Assembly (NCBI GenBank): GCA_027943245.1
Contig: JANDJZ010000251.1
Coordinates: 1 to 64,000 of the forward strand
Length of the DNA: 64,000 bases
Direction of reading: 5' to 3'
Source: Acanthamoeba sp. SK_2022b
Lineage: Eukaryota > Discosea > Longamoebia > Acanthamoebidae
The translations under genes were made by a program, and so were the position numbers. Shown here one piece after another: positions 7,329-18,908 of the stretch. The notes under the pieces were generated by a model. The model was not told where the DNA came from, made no database searches, and saw only the letters and a program-made list of their open reading frames with translations. The first letter of the stretch is position 1; each line of letters begins with the position of its first letter.

Positions 7329-8153
7329 AGGAACAAACTTCAAAGTCACTACGCCAAACAATAAACTATTGCACTATTTTGATGTGTATTATAGTCTTTT
7401 TAGAACTGAAACTTGAGTCCATTCTTGGCTATCGCCAGCATGAAGACAATGCAAAGCAGCATTGCAAACATAAAGGCAAGGCTTACAAAGAAATCAAAGA
7501 CTGCACCCAATGTTCCCACAACCGGACCTGATTACTATCACAATCCACCACAAGCATATAAGGAGGTTCGGCTTGTGTTATGGTTGGTGTTGGGCTTTTT
7601 GGCAGGAGGGCCTCATCAGTGACCGCCTCGCCAGTGCCATGGCCTGTGTGTGCAAATCGTGGTCTGAGGTGGCATGCATGAACACTCCACATGGGTAGTC
7701 ACAGTATTTGGAGCTGGCTGGCCACAACTGGAGATGAAATGACCACTCCACTGGGGTGGTAATCTTATTTTGGAGGATCAATGATGACATGGCCACTCTG
7801 CTGGAGTGGTCAAATTGTGTGCAGTTTACTGGCCATAAACAACTTCTAACATGCCACCAGGATGGCAGGTGGACAAAAAACCAATGGATTGTCCAATCTG
7901 TTGAAGTTTGTATGCAGGTGTATAAACTTTAACAGCCAATTCCACCATTGCTGCATCAGAGTTCCTTTTCCTTTTCACACTGTGAGCGTAGAATGCGGGT
8001 GAGCAGGTCTCAGAAGTTTTCATCATCATTGTCATCATCATCTTCCCCATGCCTGGCATGGTGGAGCTGGCTCTTGCTGCTGCTGCTGCTGCTCTTAGAG
8101 TCATGATGATGTTGCTTTCTTGGGATTAGAGCCCTCTGATCTGCTCCCACCAC
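7329..8153. other. Decayed spacer with small hydrophobic ORF fragments
   Basis: No convincing complete gene. On the minus strand a stretch ending at TAA 7402-7400 reads as a hydrophobic helix (FVSLAFMFAMLLCIVFMLAI), possibly the 3' end of a small membrane-protein gene convergent with the gene at 6915. On the plus strand an overlapping 60-codon ORF starts at about 7440; at most one is real. Around 7735-7810 two diverged copies of a CCACTCC...GGGGTGG motif sit about 60 bp apart. A 92-codon minus ORF (8104-7826), starting with poly-Ala, may be a gene fragment. Confidence 0.35.
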
Positions 8154-8384
8154 TCATTGTAATCTAAGGTCAACAGGGCATTGGGGCAGTTGCTTGCAGT
8201 GTATCTGCTTGCTTGGATCAATGGAGCCAGCTGTCAGTGCAGACAACCCAGCAAAGTCTTCTGCATCCTGCTCCTCCCCACTGCTGGCATCCCCATAGAG
8301 GTGATAGTGGTTCACACTGTTGAGTGTGGATGCACAATCCTCCAGCCCAACATGCCTGTGCAATGCATCCTCCACATACATGAG

Positions 8385-8657
<273 letters not shown>

Positions 8658-9199
8658 TGCTGTTAGCATGATTATTAAACAAAACTGTGTGGATGCATAC
8701 CTCTTTGCATGCATTGTCCATATCTTTGGCTTGCTTCAAGTGAAACCACTTGGTTACAGCTGGAATTGCTTTAACAATATCAGCACACTTCAGTCCAGTC
8801 CTGAAGCTCAGCTGGCAATGTGTGCCAGCATCAGCATCATTGTTCTCATTCAGGATCTGCATCATCGTCATCATTGTCTGTGTCATCTTGCTGCTCCAAC
8901 TGGTGCTTAGCTTGGCTTTCTCCTTGCCTGTGGTTTGGCACAGGTGTCAGGGCTGCAACATGTCTCTGTAGGGCATGGCCTCATGACACAATTGGTACCA
9001 TTGTTCCTTTTGCTACCATGGACCCATGTTCAAATCTGCTCCTCCTCAGCAAAGTACTGGCCATGGATCTTGTTTTGAGTAGCATCTTTGCTGTTGGAGG
9101 CTGTGGTGCCACCTGTTGCATTAACCTGGGTAGCCTGTGTTTTTGGTAGGCACACATACAGACACATTATTGCCACCCAAATCAATGAGAGAAGTGAGT

Positions 9200-9840
9200 T
9201 TACATGACAGCTCCACAGTGCTGCCACACCCACCAGCACAGCACAACAACCTACCATGGCTGTTGCAGCTGTTGGCATGCTTTTTTGGGCCACAGGCACA
9301 CAACCACCTTTTGGCAGTTGCTGGCACTTTGCCCCAAAAACAAGAATACAAGAGTCAGCACCACAGTCACAACCATCAGAATTGCATGACAATTTGTACC
9401 TGGACTGTTGCATTTGGCATGCTGCCTAGGGCCACAGGCACATGGCTGGCTCTTGGCAGTTGCTGTCGCATTAAAACAAAAAAACAGTCAGCATTACAGT
9501 CATGACCATCATCATAGCATGACAAATTACCTTGGCTCAGCTGGCATGTACCACTGACACATGGCCAGCCTTTGGCAGTTGGAGCATTGCCACCCCCAAA
9601 TCAAACAAGGAAATGTGTCAGTCCAACAGTGCCACCACTACCCTGGCCTGACAGATTACCTGGGGTGGTGCAGCTGGCATGCTGCCTTGGACTGCTGGCA
9701 CACAGCCATCCTGGTCGTTGCTGGAGCTTGCCCAACCACAGATTTTTTGTGAAAACAATCATCTGTAAGTTTGTCTCAGTTCCACCACAACCACCCAGCT
9801 AAAAGCATTACAAATTACCTGAGCTGGCATCCAAACAACA
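9200..9840. repeat. Degenerate tandem repeat, 127-150 bp unit, about 5 copies
   Basis: A shared core, roughly GGCATGCTGCCTTGG ... CAGGCACA ... TTGGCAGTTGCTGG, recurs with its GGCAT anchor at 9274, 9416, 9543, 9676 and 9826 (spacings 142, 127, 133, 150). Between anchors the copies share CACCACAGTCA- and CATGACAAATTACCT-like segments. Copies are clearly diverged and no ORF spans them. I see no link to a known transposon. Confidence 0.7.
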
Positions 9841-9869
9841 AGCAGTACCTTAACTTGGGTCCCTCTACA

Positions 9870-10120
9870 AGGACATTTGCCTTGGCCAGAACATCCTTGC
9901 CAATGAAAGCAGCCACTTCACAGTCATGCAAACAGAGATTTGCAAGTCTGTGGCTGAGTGCTACCAGGGCCATCCCTGCAAGAAGCATATGAAGCAGCTC
10001 ATATGCACTGAGGCCAAGGAGAGCAGCAAATCCAAGATAGAAGCAGAGGAAGCCTTCTCCACTGCTGCTGCAGAAGCTGAGGAGGTGGCAACACAGGCTG
10101 ATTCTACAACCCCTTTGTGA
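9870..10120 (+). pseudogene. Dispersed coding relic, copy A
   Basis: A plus-strand frame reads SHFTVMQTEICKSVAECYQG followed by KKHMKQLICTEAKESS and an Ala/Glu-rich end, stopping with TGA about 10118-10120. The same protein sequence, more decayed, occurs at about 58.58-58.78 kb. Between copies most differences fall at third codon positions, which shows the frame was once under protein selection. This copy is open for about 85 codons but lacks a convincing start, and upstream it runs into the tandem repeat. Origin (transposon, viral or host gene family) is unknown. Confidence 0.5.
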
Positions 10121-10825
10121 TTGTTTGTTTTTATGTACCCCTAATGATCATGCTACAGGAACCTTGAGCACTTCTACAACTCCTGAGTCCAAGGGCAAGT
10201 CTTCCAACAGTCAGAAGATGAAGGCAGATGCAGCTTGGCTTTCCAAGTTTGCCCCATCTTTCTCAGAGCAATTGCAGCACCTTCCCTGTGCTCAGACACG
10301 CTTTCTACCTGTTGCTTGCCCCTGCCCTCTGCCATGGCATTATTCCTCTATCTTCCTCCACCATCAGTGCCACCAGTGTTGGCTCCCTCACCAACTGGCT
10401 TCTTGGCTTTTTAGTCAAGAGCCTAGATGATGGGGACATGCTCAACATCACCACCTCCTTCTCCACTCTACAGCATCATCCTGGCATGGGCCCATAAAAT
10501 GGTGCTGAGTTTAAGTTGCACCATTTTTACACTTTTCAACATCACTTTTGCCTCTGTGTACATAAAATGAAAAAAGCTTATATAAAGCTTTTTTTTAGGC
10601 CTTGTACATATATCCATGTGTTTTTATACAGTTAATGTAGAAAAAGTGTACATTGTTACTTTTTTCCAAACACTCTGTTCCTGTCATTTGTGTGCTTGCA
10701 TTGTACATATTTCATAGTGCATTCCCATTCTTCTTGTTATCATCAGTGCACTTTTAAGAAGAAAGCACAAGAAGGGAAAAGAGAGGGAAAAAACGATAAG
10801 TTTCGTGAACTGGGCGCTGGGAGAG
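10121..10825. other. Spacer before exportin-T; minor coding-like fragments
   Basis: From 10130 to 10497 two overlapping plus frames look partly coding (Ser/Thr/Lys-rich, then a hydrophobic stretch LTNWLLGFLVKSLDDGD), probably the decayed continuation of the relic upstream. From 10500 to 10825 the sequence is AT-rich with T runs and no frame; it should hold the promoter of the exportin-T gene. No clear TATA element. Confidence 0.35.
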
Positions 10826-11321
10826 ATGGGTGATGATTTTGAGCGAGCGGTGCTGGTGAGCCTCAACCCAACTCAGGTACCGACGCATACGCTGCAGGGC
10901 GCGCAGGCACTCCTGGCCCAGTTCAAGGCATCAGGTGATGCCTGGCAGCTGTGCCTCCAGAAGGCCTTTTCGGATTGCCCGATGCAGGTTCGATTTTTCT
11001 GCTTCCTCACCCTCGTCGATCTCCTCAACCACAAGTGCGTCCCTCTCTCGTGTGTTTCCATCTCCTCAAATCCATGCTGTCTCCTCCGGGGAGATTTTAA
11101 CTGCACAAATAGTAATATTCACTTGCCACCAGACACGGGGAGCTGTCCGCGGAGAGTAGAGCTGCCCTACGGCAGGGCATGTTCGCGTGGCTCAAAGACC
11201 ATCTGCCCTCGCATCCCCAGGAGGACAGCTGTACCGCTTTGTCTCTTTGTCTCTTGCCAAGCCACTTTTACGTTGCGTGAAGGTGCTGTATGTGTTGGCA
11301 GCTGACCGACCGACGCGCGCT

Positions 11322-11352
<31 letters not shown>

Positions 11353-14300
11353 GCACACACAGCGGTGAAGAACAAATTTGTGCAGGCCTTGGTGGTGCTG
11401 TTCAAGTTGGAGTATCCCGAGGAGTGGCCTTCCTTTTTCTCGGACCTCTTCCTGCTCCTCAAGTCCACCGGATGTGCGTCCACTCCTATATTCATTTCCC
11501 AAAAGTACGATGAACCAGGTGCTGACGCCAGCATGCTTGCGCATGCAGCAACGCCGGTGGGGCTGGTGATGGTGGACATGTTTTTGCGCATCATGGCAGC
11601 AATCGACCAGCTCGTCATCAACTCTGATGCTGTCCGCTCGTCTGCCGAGATCGCCCACGCGTCTAATATTGTGCGTTCGCTCCTTGCAGCTCTTCCGAGT
11701 GAATGGCTCCAGTGCAGGCCTTACCTTCCCCCCCCCCCTTATGGTACCATGTGGTGGTGGTTATGGTCGTGCCGCAGAAAGAGGCGATGAAAGCGAATTG
11801 CGTGAACACGTACGTGGAAGTTTGCTATACCATCCTCGTAACGTTCCGCACATCATGCGCTCCCATCGCCAAGTCGTGCCTGGACAACCTGCGCGCCTAT
11901 CTCGGTATGTCCACATACACCATTACGAATCACTAGCCTCCGCGATGGACACGAGATTCTCGTATAACTTCGATGCGCGCTACTACTTCCCTCACAAAAA
12001 AACCTCAGCCTGGATTGAGCTCCCGCTGATCGTGAACAACCGCTTTTTGCCCCTCTTCTACGAGCTGCTCTCTGTCGAGGACCTTCGGGAGGAGGTCTGT
12101 GAATGCCTTTACGAGGTACACTTCATCTCTCGATCATCTTTGTGCCTCCCCTGGGACTGGGCCTCCTCGGTGACCGGACTGTGACGTGCAGATCGTCGTG
12201 CGCGGCATGGATCCAATGCTCAAGCTGGACCTGCTACACAAGCTCAACCTCTTGCCGATGATCTCTTCTATCAAGACCGAGGTACCGCTAAGATGTCACT
12301 TTGTTGAGTTGTGCTCACCGTGCCTCGCTGTTCTAACCTCTTGGCAGGACGAGGATTTTCAGGCCAAGCTGGCCAAGTTGACCAACTCCATCGGCGTCGA
12401 GCTTATCTACGGCTGGACTGCGGTACTCGCCTCTTACATCAAGAGCTTGCTGCGGCCCGTGTGGCCTCTCACATCCTACCTTCGTTCGTGCGGGCATTTG
12501 CATCATGAACAGATCCAAGTCATGGTGGCGCAGCAGAAGATTGGACCAGACGTCGAAAGTACATTCCCGCTTTGTTTCAATTTCACCGTTGCGGTGCTCG
12601 CACAACCGCGGAACTGACGTCTTGCCTGTGTTGCCAATTGTGTTGCGACGTCCAGAACAAAGCAAGCAGATGGTCAATGCGGCGTTGGCTCTGATGTGGC
12701 AATACCTCAACGCCGAAGACGACCTTGTGTACGTGCCCTTAGTGCTCGCTTCCCTTCCCACGTCTTCTCCGTCATCGCGTGCATTCGTCTTGACCGCGTT
12801 CGTGGTTACGGCAGTTCGGAGGAGGTGTTGCCCTTGGCCAAGTGCTTTGTTGAAAAGGTGCAAAAGGACAAGGAGCTCGCCGAAGAGGACAAGGAGCACC
12901 TACGCAAACTCCTCACCATCGTGGCCAACAAGATGAAATACGACTCCTCGTACGACTTCAGCAAACCGGACCAGATCGAGCAGGAGTTCCTTCAATACCG
13001 CAAGGTGCCGCCATCGCCAATCGCTACTGTGCCCCCACTGGTCGCCTCTTTGACGTCCTTCCCCCCCCCCATGGTTGCAATGCGTAGGAGCTCAGCAACC
13101 TGTTCCGAAAGGTGGTCAAGCTATGCCCGGAAATGTCTGTTTTGTTCGTCTCTTCTCTCATACGGGCGTGCTTCGCCAACATCTCGTCGATGTCTTTTGC
13201 GGACGTCGAGGTATCCCTCTTCCTCCTCGGCCTTCTCGCTGATGCCTCCACTCAAGTGGGTACTGTATCGCCTACCACCCCCTTGCTCGGCATACGGCAT
13301 ATGCGCTGACCTCCCGGATGCGCGGTGCGTGCGTAGATTCTCGCTTCTTCTCTGAAATGCTGGTGGCCCTTGTCTCCTCAGGTCTCGCCTCCACTTGTAC
13401 ATGTCGCACGATCATGATCGTAGCGTGAACTGACTCGGAGATCCGCTTCACTGCTGCAGACGTGTGGCGATACCCGCACCGGGCGGTGGTCCTCACGGCC
13501 TTTGAAACCGCCATCAACTACGCCCGATACCTGCCCAACGACGCCACCGTCATCTCTGCTTTTCTGGGCGCCTTCTTTGGAACCAGGTACGTACGGCTTT
13601 CCCCATTGGATGTAAGAATAAATATTGATTCTTATAATTATTGCGTTTATCTTACATGAACGAATCTAACCCGAGCCACCTCGTCCTCCGTTTTTGTTGC
13701 CCCTCTGCAGTGGCATGCGTAGCAGCGACGTCACTGTGCGAAGCAGAGCCGCCTACATGTTCTTCCGACTTTGTCGAGCGCAGAAGAACCTCCTTCTCCC
13801 CTATCTATCTCAGATACTCGCCGCGTCCCAGGTGCGCTCAAACGTTTGCTCGGTCGCACGCTTGGCCCACAAGCTAACACCGCGCGCCGCGCGCGCCGCA
13901 CCACACGACATAAACAGGATCAGCTCGTGGTGAAGCTGGAAGCTGAAAACGTGTTGCCCTACGATAGTCAGCTCTTCTTTTTCAACGGCATTGGGCTGCT
14001 GCTGGCGGCTACTAAGGACAAGAAGCTGCAGCAGGACACTCTCAAGGTACCGTTATTAACGACGCCATTCCCTGGCCACAATCGCGGGGACCATCGACGT
14101 GCGACCGGCTAAAGGGCGACTCTGGTCTGCAGAGCGTGGTGGGCAAATTTCTGGAGCAGGTGGAGGGGATACTGGGCAAGGAGCTCTACAAGCAGGACAC
14201 GCCCGAGAGGCCCGTGTGTGCCAACTTTTTGCAACAGATCGTGGCGGTCGTCACTGCCCTGAGCAGCGGTGTGCACAACCCCTAACATGCTCCATCACGT

Positions 14301-16222
14301 CGCGAGCACGGCCAGTTTCAAACGATTGACGAGGCAGGTGCGCGTGCCGTGCTTATACAGGTTTTGGATCTCTTGAGAATCAATTGGGAATGGAAGAGCT
14401 CCTTGCCATGTGGGCCCGCACCTCCCACGTTTCTCTGCGGATCGTGGCGGCCATTCCTCAGTACCCAGATCTGCGCCTCAAGGTTTTCCCTCACAGTTCA
14501 CGCGCTTCAGAGCAGTGCGCAGCTTGCGGAGACTGACGGTGGGCGGACGCGCCGTTGCAGGTGCTCTCGTTTTTGCATAGAATGGTCGAGTCGATAGGCA
14601 CGCACGTTTTGCCGTATCTGCCGTTAGCCTGCCAGGTCCGTTCACCATCGCGCCCCACTTGGCCCCTTCCACCCAACTCACCGGTTCGGTAATCACTACA
14701 TCGACTCGCGCAGGTCTTCATCCCCATATTGAACGGCGGCAGCGGCGCTGTTTCCAGTTCGACCGACATGACGAAGGAACATCAGGACTTCGTTCGGCTC
14801 ATCACCCAGGCCATCAATCGATTCAAGGCACGCTCTCACTAGCCCGCGCGGGCGAGACAAGTTTTCGAGATTCCGTCGTACTCATCCGGCGCGTGTTCGC
14901 TCCCTCTCACAGGACAAGGTGCGGAACATCGTGGAGGAGATCATAGGCCCGGTCATCCAGAGGCAGATCTGCCCGCTCGTCTCGGCCCTCGCCCAAAAGG
15001 CGCAAAGCCAAGCTAGCGACGGTTTGTTGCTTCCTCCTCTTCCCCCTTCCGATCCCACTTGCACGGCAGGTCATGGGTTGATGTGGCGCATGCGTGGCTC
15101 GCGGCAAATGCGCGTGCAGGAGACGAAGTGGAAATCGATGTGGTCAGCGAGGAGGAGCGGGAGTGGACGGATATGATCAAGGGCTATCTTCAGCTCATCC
15201 AAAGCGTGCTCAGTCACTCCCTCTCCTCCACGCTAATCGCTCAGGTACCCGCGATACGCACGGCCTCCTCCTTCGAACTTTGCGACTTGGGCGCGAGGTG
15301 AGGTTGTGTGGCTCAGACGTGTCCCGTCCCTCCACTCTCTACAGAAAAACGGGCCGTACCTCGAGGCGCTGCTGAAGGCGCTGCTCTTGGCCACGACCAG
15401 CAGCGATGACACTTCTGTATGCTCACCCTCTGTACTGCCGATGTACGTTGCCGGACGCTAACCTTTTTGCTTCACCGCAGCTGAAGAAGCAGTGCATGAC
15501 CACGCTGCGCATGATGATCGAGGAGTGGGCCGGCAAGATCACCGTTGTTTCGGACCCCAACGAAAGGTTCTCTTACAGCTCTTGTTCTTGGAAAGCAGAC
15601 TTAAGTTTAATTTATTTTCCCATACATGTCTGATCGCTCTCTTTGCCTTTTTTCCCTGGTCCAACGCAGCGGAGGGCAGCAGATGATCGCCTTCCAGCAG
15701 GCATTCAACGTGTTTGTGTTCGAGCACTGTGTGCCGCTGTTCTTCATGCTGCCTCTTTCGCCTGACTTCAGGCCAGCCGACGCCCAGTGCAGCATGGTGC
15801 CTCGAGCCTTCTTTCTTTTAGTCATTCGCAGGCCATTTTGCACCTCTGACACCAAACCGCACGCACAACACACACACCAGATCCTAGGCGAAATGAGCAA
15901 GATGCAGAAGACGCTAGTGGAGCGGTGTGGTCAGGACGCCCTGCGCCATATCAAGAGCGTGGTGTGCCAGATCCCCAACTGCTCGGCGCAAGCCACCGAA
16001 GAGTACATGCAGCAACTGCTCCAGCCGCTCAAGCAATTCGATCCCTTCTACAAGGCACGCTCCCTGCCCCATTTAATATAGAAATAGATAACCCATGGCA
16101 AGCCCAGCTCCATGGTAACCGTATCTCTCTCTCTCTCTTCTCTCTCCTTCCCTCCCCATTCATGCCGGCAACAGAAGTTCGTTCAAGCAGCGCGAACGCA
16201 AGCGCTCGGCCAGTCCAAGTGA
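10826..16222 (+). CDS. XPOT: Exportin-T (tRNA nuclear export receptor)
   Basis: Karyopherin-beta family receptor (Los1/Xpo-t) that exports mature tRNA from the nucleus with Ran-GTP. The predicted protein is cut by many short introns but follows exportin-T from end to end. It starts at ATG 10826 (MGDDFERAVLVSLNP), then DAWQLCLQKAFSD and RFFCFLTLVDLLNHK in exon 1 (to 11034). Later blocks are GMFAWLKDHLP (exon from 11133), LEYPEEWPSFFSDLF, LREEVCECLYE, RGMDPMLKLDLL (about 12200), MKYDSSYDFSKPDQIEQEFLQYRK, VRSRAAYMFFRLCR (about 13740), and a terminal KFVQAARTQALGQSK ending at TGA 16220-16222. Many exon joins are GT-AG and 60-150 nt apart. The neighbours are unrelated. Individual exon edges are approximate; identity is secure from the order of conserved HEAT-repeat blocks. 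Confidence 0.9.
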
Positions 16223-16689
16223 TCCCACGTGTGTACTAACTTTGAGGCAAAAACAAAAAAAAAGAACAAAAAAGTACATCAAAAAACATCAAAAATGGAG
16301 CAGGGCTGCGCACGTGCCCCGCGCTGCATGCTTTGGTTTTGCGCAGCCTTGTAAAATTAGGTAATTTAGCGGCGGAGTTGTGCACAATTACGCAAGGTTG
16401 GGGCGAAACGTGGCCTTTGCCCCGGTCACGAGCCGGGTGTTCTGCGGGCGCCGACGAACCACGGCTCTTCGCCTAGTTAGTCTTTTCGGAGCTCTTCTCC
16501 GGCGCTTGCTTTATCGTTTTCTCTCGCCCGCACACCCACCTAACGCTGTGCTGCCCACCACCTCTGTGCCGCTAGCGCAACAGCAAGTGAGTTTGGTTTC
16601 GATCGTTTCCCAATTCCACCAAACCAAACCTCTCCTGCGGAAAATCGCGGCAATCGTCGAAAGACCTCAACAACCACACACACATCGAG
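16223..16689. other. Intergenic region, exportin-T / desaturase
   Basis: Holds the 3' end of exportin-T (A-rich stretch about 16250-16290) and the upstream region of the desaturase. CT-rich sequence and a CACACACAC run lie just before the start at 16690. No ORF supported and no clear TATA box. Confidence 0.5.
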
Positions 16690-18468
16690 ATGACGATCTC
16701 CACCACGACAGGTGAGAAGGACGGCGTAGTGAAGCGATTCCGCAAGAATGCCTACGTGCCGGTGGCGTCGAAGCTGTGGGCCATCCACGGTCAGTACTAC
16801 GACCTTTCCAGCTTCATCGATTCCCACCCTGGCGGATCGGAGATGATGCTCCTGGGCCGAGGTCGCGATTGCACAGAGATGTTCGAGTCCGTCCACGCCC
16901 TGTCGAAGCGTAACGTGCACGCCCTCCTGGCCAAGTACAAGGTGGACACGCCTGAGGGAGCGCCCCCGCCCCCCACCGAGCTGTTCGCTTGGAAGGCGGA
17001 CGGCTTCTACTCGGTCCTCACCCAGAAGGTGCGCAAGCACTTCGAACAGACGGGCTACAACTACAAGGCTACTACTACCTACTGGTTCAAGGTGACCGCC
17101 TTCTTTCTATCGTGGCTGGCTCTCATCTCCTATGCCTTCTCGACGGGCTCCCTCTACGCGGGTCTCCTTGCCGGCTTCGTTATGAACATGATCGGCTTCT
17201 GCGTCATGCACGATGGCTCGCACTACGGTACGCCGCAGCCCCCCGGCCACCCGCTCTCTGCAAGCCTTTTTGATAAATAATTCTTATTCTATTCTACCTT
17301 ATTATTATTATTATTATTATTGGTAGTATTATTATGTTAGGTGATAATTAAGTCATTTTTAATAATAGTTCATTTTTGCACGTGTTCCCGCCACGGGAAT
17401 CGGACGGCGCGATTCCCTTCGCCTGCGGAATGCAGAATATTAAGCGCAATTTTTTGTGGATGCCGCATTATCATTATCGGCCACATATTTGGCGTGTGGC
17501 CGGCCACGTTTTCTTTTTTGTTCTCCATTTCTCGTACTGAGGAGTTGAGGAGGTGGCTACGTTGGTGTGGCGACTGAAGGCCGCGGTCGTGGTGTGCGTC
17601 ACGTGCAGGCATAAGCAAGAACCCTTGGGTGAACCGGATACTGCACACGTTGTGGAGCGACTGGAACCTGTGGTCGCACTTCCTGTGGCTGCGCCACCAC
17701 ACCTACGGACACCACTCGTACACCGGCGTGTACAGACGCGACCCCGATCTTGTGAACGGCATGCTGTTCTTCCGCAAGCACAGCGAGGTTCCGTTCCAGG
17801 CCCAGCACACCCAGCAGTGGTGGGCCACCTACGTGCTGCTGTGGTTCTTGCCCAACCAGCACGTCGGCCAGTCGCTCCTCTACATCCGCGCCTGGCTCGT
17901 GAAGACCGTATTCGGCGTGCCTCTCGAGCGCATCTCCACCGTCGACCTGCTGGCAAGCACGGCCATCTACTTGCCCTCCCTTTACTTCCACTTCGTGCTG
18001 CCCTTCCAGCTCCTGCCCACCAGCGCCGCGCTGCCGCTGTTGGGTCTCTATTGGAGCGGCCAGGGTCTCGGCTACGCGTTCAACATCATTCCCAACCACG
18101 ACACCTACGAGACACATTCGCTCGTGGGCGTGGCCTCGAACGGCCTACGCGACTGGGGCGAGCAGCAGCTCCTCGGCAGCGGCAATCACACCACCGACGG
18201 TGGCCTCTGGAGCACCGTTGTGGCCACGCTCTGGGGCGGCATGAACTACCAGATCGAGCACCACCTCTACCCCTCGGTCTCACACGTTCACTACCCGGCC
18301 ATCTCCAAGATCGTGCGCGAGACTTGCGTTGAGTTCAACCTGCCCTACACCACCCACTCGTGGTTCCACGCCATCGCTTCCTTTGGCAAGATGCTCTGGG
18401 CCCTCTCGCTGCGCTCCTCCTACCGTCCTTCCGACGCGCCGCCGCCCAAGCAGCGCAAGCAGGACTGA
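16690..18468 (+). CDS. Front-end fatty-acid desaturase with N-terminal cytochrome b5
   Basis: Membrane-bound di-iron desaturase of the delta-5/6/8 front-end class, acting on acyl chains in the ER with its own electron-donor domain. Two exons, 16690-17227 and 17609-18468, with a 381-nt intron; the join restores HDGSHYG-ISKNPW in frame, giving 465 aa. The cytochrome b5 domain is N-terminal, with HPGG at 46-49 and a second heme His about residue 69. Three histidine boxes follow: HDGSH (about 173-177), HHTYGHH (about 209-215) and QIEHH (about 394-398). The Q replacing H in the third box is diagnostic of front-end desaturases. Hydrophobic segments lie between the boxes. Regiospecificity cannot be told from sequence. 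The large AT-rich intron is unusual for this window. Confidence 0.93.
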
Positions 18469-18908
18469 GACCGGTCAACCAAACGAATTGCAATCAATCT
18501 CTCCGCGCTTGCCATTACGTTGGTGTAGCCCGAGGTAGCTTCCTCCCCTCTTGGCAAATCCCCCTTCTTCCTTCACTTTTCGTTTCATCAGACTGGCGAA
18601 CTTTCTGAACATTGCGCGCGTTTACTCTCTCTCTCTCTCTCTCTCTCTCAGAGGTGATGTGTCCACCGCACGTCTGCCGTTCGCAGCTGGCGGCTCCCCG
18701 GCCGAGGTCCATCACGCATTTTTTTTTTCAATTATTTTTATTATTATAAATAACTCGCTCTACCTCCTTTCTCCTTTCGGCGAGGCTTGTAGATCTTGCT
18801 CTTGCTTGTCCGCCACGTCGGCAAAATTCCAAGCGCAAAAGAAGACCGAGAAACACTTTTCCTTTCCATGTTTACCTGCGGCAGCACCCGCGAGGTTTGC
18901 ATCTAAGA
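18469..18908. other. Intergenic region with (CT)n and T-rich tract
   Basis: Between the desaturase stop and GRASP start: a CT dinucleotide run (about 18627-18650) and a T-rich segment near 18718-18745. Probably terminator plus promoter; no gene seen. Confidence 0.5.

Noticed and set aside
17553..18332. Arg/His-rich 259-codon ORF over the desaturase
   Set aside because: Off-frame shadow of exon 2, whose frame carries the three histidine boxes.
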